This document shows, piece by piece, positions 1 to 8,395 of a stretch of 11,795 bases of DNA (its first letter is position 1; each line of letters starts with the position of its first letter). The stretch comes from Podaxis mareebaensis (taxonomy: Eukaryota; Basidiomycota; Agaricomycetes; Agaricales; Agaricaceae): contig JAEUWP010000607.1 in the NCBI GenBank assembly GCA_018524725.1, positions 1 through 11,795 of the forward strand, in the 5' to 3' direction. The notes beneath the pieces were generated by a model. The model searched no databases and was not told the origin of the DNA. It saw nothing but the letters and a program-made list of their open reading frames with translations. Position numbers and translations under genes: made by a program.

Positions 1-1010
1 ATCCCAGAGGCATCTTTGGGGGAAGGGGTAGACACTGCCGGTGCCTTTTCAGCCCGACGTTCTTGACAGTGACCAGTGGACATGGGCATGGGGGTGGGGG
101 ATAAGGTATGGGAGGGGGGGAATTGCATGGAAATTGCATCGTAGAGACACACATTGTGATTATTAAAAGGAACTGATTTGTTCCTGAGCTGCTCAGAGTG
201 AGCAATAGTTTGGATTAGGTTAACGATGGACGGAGTGCCATCGAAGGTGGAGAAGTCTCCTCCATTATTGGCCCATGATGATAGCCAGCTGGAGGAATAG
301 GAGAGAAGCACTGTGAGGAGGTTGAGCACTTTGGGGTCATTGGTGGAGGTGACATCGATGTCACTGAAAATGTCACAGAGAGAAGAACGGATTGCTGACC
401 AATCCATTCTGCAGGACACAGGGTCCTCACCTTGGGGCTGGGTGACGGTTGGGGGGGAAATGGGAGTAAAGGTTGGGAGAGTAGGAAGGGGGTCTGAGGG
501 CTGGGATTCATCCCAAGCTGCTCCAGGAGTTGGGGGGATAAAGCCATAGGATGAGGTGATGGCCTGGGCAGGTGAGAGAACCTTATGGGAAGAGGGGGCA
601 ATCTCGGGGGATAAGTCAATGTCCTCACGAGCTGGCACAAGGGATTGAGCAATGGATTTGGGTGTAGAGGTTCCCTGAGATCCTTCGTTGTTGTATTCTG
701 AAGAAGAAACAGACGCAGCATCATTGTCTTCTCTAAGTTTCATACTCTTCTCCAGTCGATTTGAGAGAGAGTGATTGGTTGAATAGGAGCGTTTAGCTCC
801 AATAGAAGGAGAGGGTGAGGGTGGTTTCTGAATGAAGTCTTCAGAAACCTGGAAATCATTAAAGAGAGGGACAGAAGCCTCTCGAGGAAGAGTCAGATTG
901 GGCGCTACACTGGTGCTTGAACATTGACGACTGAGGCGAAGGGATTTGACACTTGGGGCAGCTTTCTTTAGACTACCAAAGAGGCTGCTAGACTCCTTGG
1001 TATCTTTCAT
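1..1010 (-). CDS. Ser/Pro-rich protein of unknown function, N-terminal part, runs off left edge
   Basis: An uninterrupted frame of 336 codons runs from an ATG at 1008-1010 (MKDTKESSSLFGSLKKAAPS...) to base 1, so the C-terminus is outside the window. The ATG has A at -3. I recognise no domain. The first ~110 residues are basic and Ser-rich (KKAAPSVKSLRLSRQ), residues ~125-200 are Pro/Ser/Thr-rich and probably disordered, and ~205-285 look folded (MDWSAIRSSLCDIFSDIDV, then a Leu/Ser/Trp-rich segment). The tail turns Pro-rich again. No stop occurs, and CpG is commoner (about 20 in 1.0 kb) than in the decayed elements to the right, so this is younger or under selection. It lies on the same strand as TE1, only ~95 bp from where TE1 breaks off. 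It may be ORF1 (gag-like) of a non-LTR retrotransposon inserted into TE1, or a host gene. That choice is inference; the open frame is seen directly. Confidence 0.65.
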   Translation of the reverse strand, partial: MKDTKESSSLFGSLKKAAPSVKSLRLSRQCSSTSVAPNLTLPREASVPLFNDFQVSEDFIQKPPSPSPSIGAKRSYSTNHSLSNRLEKSMKLREDNDAASVSSSEYNNEGSQGTSTPKSIAQSLVPAREDIDLSPEIAPSSHKVLSPAQAITSSYGFIPPTPGAAWDESQPSDPLPTLPTFTPISPPTVTQPQGEDPVSCRMDWSAIRSSLCDIFSDIDVTSTNDPKVLNLLTVLLSYSSSWLSSWANNGGDFSTFDGTPSIVNLIQTIAHSEQLRNKSVPFNNHNVCLYDAISMQFPPSHTLSPTPMPMSTGHCQERRAEKAPAVSTPSPKDASG

Positions 1011-1105
1011 AGTGAATTAGGACTGAAATGTGTATTCCTTGTACTACGAATAACCTGGCCACTGAGACATATGTGGTGGTTACTGAGAAAGGAAGGTGTG
1101 ACTCC
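1011..1105. other. Junction between TE1 reverse transcriptase remnant and the left ORF
   Basis: On the minus strand TE1's RT reads ...DLTTFQTPFG down to about 1106 and then loses all resemblance to this RT family, which normally continues with a conserved hydrophobic block. The ~95 bases to the ATG at 1010 hold no gene and no recognisable LTR. They would be the 5' untranslated/promoter part of whatever carries the left ORF. The breakpoint is placed by loss of similarity, so it is good to perhaps 10 bases. No target-site duplication can be checked because the other side is outside the window. Confidence 0.5.
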
Positions 1106-2094
1106 AAAGGGTGTCTGGAAGGTGGTCAAGTCTCACAACAATTCTGCTAACTGTCGCTCATCATAACCAACATACAAATCTAATACTCTGTTACATGCAT
1201 GACCAGCAAAGTGCATTGCCAATTCTTCTGTAGCTGGAGGCAAACCTGAGTGCACTATTGTTACTCGATTTAGTGGCTCCAGACTGTGAACCAATCTAAG
1301 ACTTTTTCCATCTTTCTTAACTACACAAAACCATCACGACCTGTAGGAGGAGTTTGATGGTTCATATACTCCCACATCAATCTTTCTTCTGATGATTTTA
1401 CATACTTCATCATAGATAGCTGGGGGTATTCTGAAATGCTTTTCTACCCATAGCATATGGGCTATTGTTGGAATTTCTATAGGAGGGAAATACTCTTCCT
1501 TGAAATTTCCACATTCTGTGTCATTCCACATGAAAGCTTCATTATGTTTGGCTATTAACCAATGCATAAGTTTCCACTCTTCTGTAGTGAGAAATCCTGA
1601 TCCATGCCCCATGTCCATCTTACACATATGATCTTCTGTATAGCAGCCCTTGGGTTGGAACTCTGGTGGCTGTACAGGGAGTACCAGTAGATTGGCTAGG
1701 GGATCTCCCTTAATTTCTCGAGTGATCTGAAACTTCTCTGGCAGCTCTCTGAGTACTGGTTTAACTTTTAATGCTACTGGTTTGTACTTCTTCACAAAGC
1801 ATAAAGCAGTATTGTTCTGGGTCCATGGACTGTCTACCAGGGTTACTGCAATAACTGCCGATAGTCCAGCAGGTCCCATGTTTTCTGACTGAATATACTG
1901 TTGAAAGACCTTCTTTTCTGGTAGATTAGAGTCCTCCAAACTCTTAATAAGATAAAGTAAATTAACTTCATCTTCTCTCATCTCACTCATGGAGATCCTG
2001 GCAATCTCACTGACATAGGGCTGACTATCTTTTCTAAGTGAGATGATGCATGTGACCTCTCCTTCAGCCCTGTTCTCAAATTCATCAAGGTCTT
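1106..2094 (-). pseudogene. pol: TE1 pol remnant: linker and N-terminal part of reverse transcriptase
   Basis: In the -1 frame relative to protease, the frame is open from about 2094 to a TGA at 1334-1336, with a second TGA at 1133-1135. Roughly the first 220 codons are linker with no named domain. RT similarity begins at FPPIEIPTIAH and EPSNSSYRS, continues past the first TGA as WFCVVKKDGKSLRLVH, then VLDLYVGYDERQL, where D is the first catalytic aspartate of RT motif A, and ends at DLTTFQTPFG. Relatives I remember have Arg at both TGA sites (SYRS-R-WFCV and R-DLTTFQTPFG), which fits CGA>TGA. The YxDD box, RNase H and integrase are absent because the element breaks off at about 1106. It cannot make an active enzyme. 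Confidence 0.85.
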
Positions 2095-2104
2095 CTAAAA
2101 ATTT
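2095..2104 (-). promoter_or_regulatory. Candidate -1 ribosomal slip site at the pro/pol step (A_AAT_TTT then TAG)
   Basis: The protease frame reads CAA AAT TTT TAG. The heptamer A_AAT_TTT (2098-2104) fits X_XXY_YYZ in the zero frame and directly precedes TAG (2095-2097). A -1 slip moves into the open pol frame (LEDLDEF...). The run of five T could equally be a six-T run that lost one base in a dead copy. A short inverted match (GACCT...AGGTC) lies just downstream and is too weak to count as a stimulator. Confidence 0.35.
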
Positions 2105-3194
2105 TGTTCTTTAACATGAGGTAGCTGTCCCTGAGCATACGTTGCAAGGGCTGTCCTCTCCTTCGTATTGGGGTCAGTGATACTAATGTACTGACTACCC
2201 TCAACTGAGTTCACAACATGACTTTCAGTTATAACATCAAATGGTCTGCCTAGTAGTACACAATAAGGAGCTTCCTCCATCACATGTACTTGTAAATGCA
2301 TGGTAACATTTCTGAATGTAAATGGAACATTCTTAGCTAGTCCACAGGTCCTAGTTATCTGTCCATTTGCACTCTGCATGTTTATGGTTAACTCAGGATC
2401 CCAAGCTAACTTGCAGTCACTAGCCGCATCTCACAACATGGAGACTCTCTATGAGCCACTATCTAGTAAAGCTTCTTCTTCTTTAAGCCTGTTGACTAGG
2501 GCTGGAATGACACATAGTGCAGCCATATCTTTGGCTGTTACTAGGTCATCTTTAGTTACAGTAAATACCTGCCTTTCCCTATCATTGTAGGGTAGACTTT
2601 CTAGATACTGCATGACTGAATCTTTAATTTTCCAAGTCTGAGTTGGTTGACCCATAAGGTCAATACCTGATTCACAGACTTTTACTGGTGCCACTAGTGT
2701 GTTTACTGCAACAAACTGCTGCTCTCAAGGAACCTGCTGTTCAGGTTCCTCTTCTTCTATTTCTAAAGAGTTGGCTGCACTAGTGGGAACTCTTTTCTTA
2801 CTGATAATATCTTTGCATGCCTCTCTGATTTTTGGCATGACAGCTAACAACTCTTTCTGTGTTAGCTTGATTTCATTACCCATGAATCTCATGAGTATTT
2901 CTTCTATACTAACTCCTTCTTCTACTTTGGCACAATGCCTGTAGTTAGGGGGTTTCTTATCTCTGAAATACCTAGCCAGCATAGGCAGTACCTCAACTAC
3001 TGGTTTCATTTCGGGTACTTTCCTGTAAGGAAAGTAATTCTTCTGAGGGTTAGTATAAGCCCTTGGTTTGTCTAGTTTTTCTACTGGAGGAGTTGGTTCT
3101 CCCTTGCTAAGGTCATCTTCGCTACTGTCCTCTGTTGCCTGCAGCTTTTGAAATGTGACCTTCTTTTCAAAAGGTGGCTTCTTCATCAGATGTT
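2098..3194 (-). pseudogene. pro: TE1 protease region (retropepsin-like, DSG) with acidic N-terminal linker
   Basis: This is the frame one step -1 from gag. It starts after the gag TAG with LEHLMKKPPFEKK, then an acidic linker (SSEDDLSKGE), a conserved KELLAVMPKIREACKDI helix and ISKKRVP. The retropepsin-like domain shows LLDSGS with the catalytic Asp at 2461-2463, the block NMQSANGQITRTCGLAKNVPF and the C-terminal VLLGRPFDV. Relatives I remember read DSGSQIVSM, whereas here a TAG (2449-2451) follows DSGS. TGA codons lie at 2725-2727 and 2431-2433, the latter in ML-stop-DAA where Arg is expected. The role would be to cut the Gag-Pol polyprotein. The stops make this copy inactive. Confidence 0.8.
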
Positions 3195-3204
3195 CTAGAA
3201 ACCC
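3195..3204 (-). promoter_or_regulatory. Candidate -1 ribosomal slip site at the gag/pro step (G_GGT_TTC then TAG)
   Basis: Gag reads AAG TTG GGT TTC TAG. The heptamer G_GGT_TTC (3198-3204) is a canonical X_XXY_YYZ in the zero frame and abuts the TAG at 3195-3197. The -1 frame is open downstream and encodes the protease region. A 9-bp perfect stem (arms 3165-3173 and 3145-3153, 11-base loop) begins about 24 bases after the heptamer, farther than the usual 5-9. A one-base deletion (TTCCTA to TTCTA) would give the same picture. Confidence 0.4.
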
Positions 3205-5055
3205 AACTTCTTTGTCATGTCCCTTGTCTGAACATACATCTTGCCAAGTTTACTCAGCAAGTCTTCTAGGTTATCTTCTTCTAATGAAGGTGGTGTCTGT
3301 TCCAGTTGTTTAGCCTTTCCACCAAAGGCTTGGATCATTGCCTCCATGTTAGTGAGCTGACCTTTCAGGTGCTCTAGTTCTAAAGCTTGTGGGTCAGGCT
3401 TCTTCTCTTCCACACATCGTTGTAATGTGACAAGTGTGTTAGCTCTGCTGTTACTATATGGGCTGGGATAACCCATGTCTGGTTTGTTATCATCCTGAGG
3501 TAACTCAGGTGGGCCATAGATCATCATGGCCACGGTTTGCAGTAGGTACTTATCTACATACTGCTTTACAGACAAGCCAGGCTCACGTGGGATCCTGGTG
3601 CCATTCATGAACCATAGTCATGAACCTTCTTGTTTAATTTTTCCATCTTTTTCATCCTGTATTTTGACTGGGCAGATGACCCAGTGATGGCCTTGTTCAT
3701 TACAATAGAAACAACCTTGGCCATTTGCACTAGGAGGGAAACCATTATTCAGTGCTACTCCCATTGACCGATTCTGTTGATGGTAATTGCCACCTGATGT
3801 GACCTTAGCTAGGCCACTTGTAAGTGTAGATTTTAATGAATCAAGTGAGCTTTGCAGCTTGCATTGATTCAATTCCATAGCATCTTTTAAACAGTTCACC
3901 TCCTGCTGAACTGTTTCTACATCAGTACTTAGTGTGACTGCAGGCTCCATAGGCTCTCACTTTACATGTGGTACTGAGTTTCATGAAAATGTTTCTGTTT
4001 GCCCATGTCTGCATTCATACTGTAATGCACAGGCAATGGTTTTTCCACTAACCAGCTCAACTGCCTTGTCCATGACTTCCTTAATTTCATAAGGGTCTTC
4101 AGCATGGCTCTTGCCTTGCTGGTTAACTTTTAATGTTCCTTGAATACTAAGTCTGGTATTCAAGGCATCATGGAAGTCTGGGCTAAGTGTCCCGATGAAT
4201 GCTTCGACTAATTCTCTGTTAGATACTACTGCAGGATCTGCTAGACACTTATTTGCAATATAATTAAACTTTCTTTTGAAAGCAATTAGATTGTCTGCAT
4301 TGTGTAGCATGATGCCACCATATTCTCTGCATAGATTACAAAGGTCCTCAACACAACCTTGGTTGTCATCGAGAGTGCCTCCATAGTCTTTGTTAATCTT
4401 ACATGTGAATGCGTCCCAGTCCATGCCTGTGTACTCAGGTAGGCTGACCCATTCTTCATGTAGCTCTGGTTCTAAATAGCAAACAGCCCATTTGATTTTC
4501 TCAGTATTGCTATTGACCTCTGATGTTTCAAAATGGCTGTTTAATCGCCATATGTAATCTTTAAGGGTGGACAGGCATCCATCCCATCTGGGTGCACCAT
4601 TAGTGAATGGCTAAGGCATGTGTGGTGCCTTTGTCATTGTGCTGCTGGAGTTTGTGTGACTGGTAGTACTAGTTGAATTATTATTTGACAGTCACACCAA
4701 ATACTGTGGTTGTGAACTGGTACTCGCAAATGGGTCAAATTGACCCAGTATTGTCTGTATACTGGTTGTTGTAGGATCAAATGAAATACTTGGTTCAGAT
4801 AATGAACTGAGCTCTATTTTTATTTCTGTAGAACTGGTATTCAAAGGGATGCTAGATGATGCTCGCAACCTTCTAATTGGGCAACCTAAGGGATGTTCTG
4901 GGTTGTCTAATATCGGGGATAAACTGGCTCTCTGTGAATTTCGAGTTCTTCTGCCCTGTTCCAGTGCAGTGACTTGCTTGTCATCTACTAAGTCTGTAAA
5001 AGACCTCTTTGCTCTGTAGTACAGGTTGCCCCTGTACAGATGTATGGTCACTAGA
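3195..5055 (-). pseudogene. gag: TE1 gag (capsid and CCHC nucleocapsid), broken by stops
   Basis: One frame runs from about 5055 to the TAG at 3195, crossing TGA at 4692, 3981, 3957 and 3618 and TAG at 4611. N-terminal ~120 residues are Ser/Thr-rich. The capsid-like part begins near PFTNGAPRWDG (about 4610) and continues through STLKDYIWRL and WDAFTCKINKDYGG to DPYEIKEVMDKAVELVSG, typical of Ty3/gypsy capsid proteins. A zinc knuckle CX2CX4HX4C lies at 3672-3713 (CFYCNEQGHHWVIC). After it come ~140 residues with GTRIPREPG and a Glu/Lys-rich end. Gag would package the RNA. No convincing ATG opens the frame; the N-terminus starts with GTG or after a candidate 50-base intron. The first clear in-frame ATG is in STMTKAPHMP. 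Confidence 0.85.
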
Positions 5056-5105
5056 CTGGAAATAAAATGAAAATAAAAGAAAAATAAAAAGTATCACACT
5101 ACTAC
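5056..5105 (-). other. Candidate 50-base intron in TE1 leader
   Basis: On the minus strand GAG|GTAGTA is followed by a strongly pyrimidine-rich tract and ends TTTATTTCCAG|T. The length (50) is normal for a fungal intron, and the acceptor sits exactly where the open gag frame begins. I found no good branch-point consensus (GTGATAC is the nearest) and no ATG in the short upstream exon, so the T-rich tract may be just leader sequence. Confidence 0.25.
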
Positions 5106-5128
5106 CTCAATCAAAACTGAAACTCCCC

Positions 5129-5144
5129 CTTGCAGTGGGCTCCA
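5129..5144 (-). promoter_or_regulatory. TE1 primer-binding-site-like sequence
   Basis: The minus strand reads ...CCCCATCA-TC-TGGAGCCCACTGCAAG. TGG two bases after a CA-ending segment is the normal placement of a Ty3/gypsy primer-binding site. It resembles the TGGCGCCCACCG type, with two CpGs decayed (GCG>GAG is not a simple decay, so the match is approximate). Confidence 0.45.
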
Positions 5145-5613
5145 GATGATGGGGCAGCAAATGGATTACTGTTGAATATAACAGATAAAGGAGATAATGT
5201 GAAGTGAAATATAAAATAGTATTACCAAAAGCCACACCCTAGCAAGTTCATGGGGGACTCTGATTCAGAAATGAAAGGGATAATAAAGTGATGTGAGATC
5301 AAAACACTCGCTAGGAATGTAAAAAGGTAAGGGTAAGAGTTGTGAAGGAGTGGGGGAACATGTATGTGCTTGGTGTTATCTTCACTTGACATGAGGACCA
5401 GTGCTGTCACGAGATGGTCTCAGTGATTTCCTAGTTCAAGACTGAACTAAACTGTTTGTTCTAAATTGACAAGTCTCTGACATATCATCACTACAATACA
5501 CAAGTACCAAAGAACTGAAGGTAGTGAGAGTGATCCCTCACTACTACTAGGAATATACCAACTTGTACCAATAAGTGCTCTGACCAGCAATATGCAGCTG
5601 TGATGTACTCCTA

Positions 5614-5634
5614 GTTAACCTTGTTAAGGCTAAC
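5614..5634. other. Imperfect hairpin, 9-bp arms with one mismatch
   Basis: GTTAACCTT and AAGGCTAAC face each other across a 3-base loop with one A/C mismatch. It lies in the presumed R/U5 part of the TE1 LTR. It could be a transcript hairpin; no function is shown. Confidence 0.4.
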
Positions 5635-5828
5635 TTCTGATTCTCAACTTATGAAAACTTCTGGGGGAACTACTGGGTCTTTGTTCTGGCTCTCACTAGT
5701 AGGTCGCATCAACTGAAGAAAACTCCTATAAATGCTTAACTATCACTCAGTGATTGTCGAATATACAACAACCCTCTAAGCAAAGCTTGGCAGGAATTCC
5801 CTTGCTTCACCTTGTGTCATGGAGGGGT

Positions 5829-5840
5829 TTTTATATTATA
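5829..5840 (-). promoter_or_regulatory. TATA-like box in TE1 LTR
   Basis: The minus strand reads TATAATATAAAAACCCC, followed by CTCCATGACACAAGG. It is the best TATA-like motif in the presumed LTR. If used, transcription would start near 5800, making the U3 part upstream about 750 bp. Motif evidence only. Confidence 0.35.
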
Positions 5841-6437
5841 AGTTGGGGAATGATTACAATCTAGTGTTACAATGTTCTGACTCAATAAAGGATTATGTGT
5901 ACAAGTACAGAGTCATATAATTTATAATCTACATTGTTCTCTGCCCAATAGGATGTTCTGATAGTGGATGCATGGACTGATATAGTATGCATGTATGATA
6001 TTTATCAGCTTTCACTGACCAAGTCTACTGCATGTGTAATACCCTTCGCCATTTCTGACTCAATAGTATTATGAATCTTCATTCTCTGCATTTCTTGCTA
6101 AGCTGATTTGAATCACTGACTGTTAATGAGTTGCATGGTTTTGATGTCTCACAAGGTCAATGAATCACTTCCAATGAGGTGACGTGTCGATCCCTTAGTT
6201 AGGTAGTTCTCTCTTCTGACTCGGACTTCATCTGCTGAGGTCATAGCTGAGCTAGGTCTCTGGTACATAGTGGCAGCTAAGCATACTACTGAATGAGATA
6301 ATCCCTAGTGTCACTCATGTGAGAAAGGATCCTTGTGAGGTTGTTATTGATGAATAGTTCTCAATAATATAATCCTGACTTCAGTGATAACACTGAATCA
6401 ACAGCATATGGATGCATCTAGTTGGTACAGTTTTCCC

Positions 6438-6455
6438 AATCTAGGTACCTAGATT
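6438..6455. other. Perfect 18-bp palindrome
   Basis: AATCTAGGTACCTAGATT equals its own reverse complement over 18 bases, with no spacer. It lies in the presumed U3 of TE1's LTR, where a dimeric protein might bind. No function is known to me. Confidence 0.6.
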
Positions 6456-6556
6456 ATACTACTGGGTTAACCCTTGTGAGGTACTGAGGCTTCTTCTAGT
6501 GTGGGTTCATAGTCTGATATTCTAGCCATAAAACTTGATTGTATTATAGTCTAGGT

Positions 6557-6580
6557 ACTGTTTTGACGACTGAAAACAGT
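6557..6580. other. Hairpin with 8-bp perfect arms next to the TE1/TE2 junction
   Basis: ACTGTTTT and AAAACAGT flank an 8-base loop. It ends one base before the TAA (6581-6583) that closes TE2's read-through frame, within about 8 bases of the inferred insertion point of TE1. It may mark the LTR end. Confidence 0.45.
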
Positions 6581-6587
6581 TTAGGCC

Positions 6588-8395
6588 ATAACACCATTTG
6601 AGTCTTTCTGGAGGAGAACTGCTCCAGAGGCATAAGCAGATGTGTCAGTTTGAATTTCAAATGATTTTGAAGGGTCTGGGGTGATTAGGACAGGTTCTTC
6701 CAGGAACTGCTGCTTTAATTTCCTAAATGCATTGTCAGCTTCTTTCATCCATTTGAAAGGAGTGTTGGATTTCTTAAGGAGTGCATTAAGGGGCAAGGAC
6801 AGGTGGGTGTAGTGCTTGATGAATTTGTGGTAGAAATTACAGAACCCAATGAATTTCCATACATCTTGGACTGTTTTTGGGGTAGGCCAGTCTGCTATTC
6901 CCTTGAGTTTGGTGGGGTCCATCTTGACTTTGTTAGGAGAGATGATGAATCTGAGGTAGGTAAGGGTTGTTTTCTTGAATTTGCATTTCTCAGGTTTGAG
7001 GTAAAGATCGTGCTTTTGCAAAATCTTGAATACTTCTCTTGTCATTTTTTGTAGTTTGGCTTTAGTAGGGGCATGGATAAGGATGTCATCCATATAGACA
7101 ATGACCTTGTTCTGCACAATGAGGGGAGTGAGGATGGTGTCCATCATGTTCTGGAATGTCACCAGACTATTGCACATTCCAAAAAACATGACTGTTGGTT
7201 TGAATAGTCCTTGGTGGGTGTGGAAAGCTCCTTTCCATCTATCTTCTTCTACAATGTGAACATTGTTGTAGCCAAGTCTGATGTCAAGCATGGTGAAGTA
7301 TTTTGAACCCCATAGTTTGTTGAGTATGGATTGGATTGAAGGGATGGGGTAGCTGTTCTTGACTGTATGTTCATTGAGATAATGATAGTCCTGACAAGGC
7401 CTGAGTTTTCCATCTTTTTTTGATACAAAGAAAAATGGCAAGGCCATGGGAGATTTTGAGGGTCTGATGTATCCTTTTGCAAGGTTTTCTTCAAGGAATT
7501 TGTCAAGCTCCTTTTCTTCAGCCAGGGAAAGCTTATAGGAGGGGAAAGCTTTTGGTATGAAGGGTTCTTTCGTTTTGATCCAGTGGTCCCATTGTTGAGT
7601 GGGAGGGAACCTTTCACTTTTCTTTTGTGAGAAAAGATCAAGGTACTCATGAAATTCTCATGGAACTATTTTCTTGGGATTGGTTTCCTTCTTCTGCTCT
7701 CCTGCTTGGGTGAGTATTTGAGAGTAGGAGGTTTTGGCATTGATCTCTGTGAAGTTGTCCTCAGAGAAATCTTCTTCAAGCTTGTTCACATAGACATCAA
7801 AAAGAGTGTTGTTGATTATTGAAGAGAGTGTGGTGTTTTCCATCAAACATCTCCATGAGAGGGTCTGTTTTGACCAATCAATGTTGGGGTTGTATTTGGT
7901 GAGCCAGGGAATTCCCAAGATTATTCTAGGTCATCCTAGATTAATCACCTGCAAATCCATCTTCATTTGTTTCCTGTAGATTGTGAAGTCAAGGGTGACA
8001 AAATGAGTGATTTGCTTATCTCTGTTAAGGGTTCCATCAGCATTCCTGACTTTGATCAGTTTTTTCAGTGGTGACATTTTCAGGTTCCACTTGTCGACCA
8101 GCCAGTGGTTGATAAAATCTCATCCTGCTCCAGAGTCTATCAGTGCAAGGTCTTCCATGGATTTTTCAGAGAGATGCATGGTGATGGGGCAATAAAAGGT
8201 GTTGGATTGATGAGTCTTTAGACACAATTTGGAGGCAGACACTTCATTCTGAGAAAAGGGAAGGGGCATACTTTTGTCCTTTGGATGGGGATAGGAATTG
8301 GAAACCAGTCTGTTAGAAAATAAGAAAGGGGAAGAAAAAGAATCATCCTTTGGTGCATCTTTCTTTTCTCTAGATGATCTAGATGTGGAAACTAG
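6588..8395 (-). pseudogene. pol: TE2 pro-pol remnant: protease, reverse transcriptase, start of RNase H
   Basis: This frame is -1 to gag. Protease shows LIDSGAG with catalytic Asp at 8135-8137, then TGA (8120) where Arg fits, and later LG-stop-PRIILGIPWL (TGA 7931). After TGA 7658 come EFHEYLDLFSQKKSERFPP and NLAKGYIRPSKSPMALPFFF. The RT core is intact: DYHYLNEHTVKNSYPIP, TMLDIRLGYNNVHI (motif A Asp at 7283-7285), FFGMCNSLVTFQ and VYMDDILI (YMDD at 7085-7096). The thumb/connection (DWPTPKTVQDVWKFIGFCNF) leads to RNase H, which starts at TDTSAYASGAVLLQKDSNGV and is lost at about 6588. DYHYLNE, NNVHI and THQGLF have His/Gln where relatives have Arg, the opposite-strand CpG decay product. It would copy RNA to DNA if whole, but here is dead. 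Confidence 0.9.

Larger units (their letters stand above)
1106..6587 (-). mobile_element. TE1: degenerate, 3'-truncated Ty3/gypsy LTR retrotransposon
   Basis: Minus-strand order is leader/LTR (about 6587-5147), primer-binding-like site (5144-5129), gag (5055-3195), protease region (3194-2098) and the start of RT (2094-1106). RNase H, integrase and the 3' LTR are missing from the window. The proteins match a family I know as widespread in Agaricomycetes, for example the stretch EPSNSSYRS just upstream of the RT core. Its coding frame holds eight premature TGA codons (4692, 3981, 3957, 3618, 2725, 2431, 1334, 1133; lower coordinate given) and two premature TAG codons (4611, 2449). It is not autonomous. 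It sits inside TE2's RNase H, and both elements point the same way. Confidence 0.85.
5147..6587 (-). repeat. Probable TE1 5' LTR and flanking non-coding DNA
   Basis: These 1.44 kb hold no gene: all frames are cut by many stops, and the longest (62 codons, 5222-5410 minus) shows no family feature. The segment lies between TE1's primer-binding-like site and the point where TE2's RNase H breaks off (about 6588), so by position it should be the LTR. Its minus-strand 3' end would be ...CATCA at 5147. It contains a TATA-like motif and several palindromes. The full length is long for a fungal LTR, so it may be an LTR plus another insertion. The second LTR is outside the window, so the ends are unproved. 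Confidence 0.45.

Noticed and set aside
215..724. 169-codon minus-strand frame rich in Pro/Leu/Ser
   Set aside because: It is a shadow of the longer 336-codon frame that runs from 1010 through the left edge.
5222..5410. 62-codon minus-strand ORF in the presumed LTR
   Set aside because: It is short, with no motif, no close relation to neighbours and random-looking composition.
7249..7650. 133-codon minus-strand frame overlapping the start of RT
   Set aside because: The overlapping pol frame (7657 down to 6588) carries all RT motifs; this one has none.
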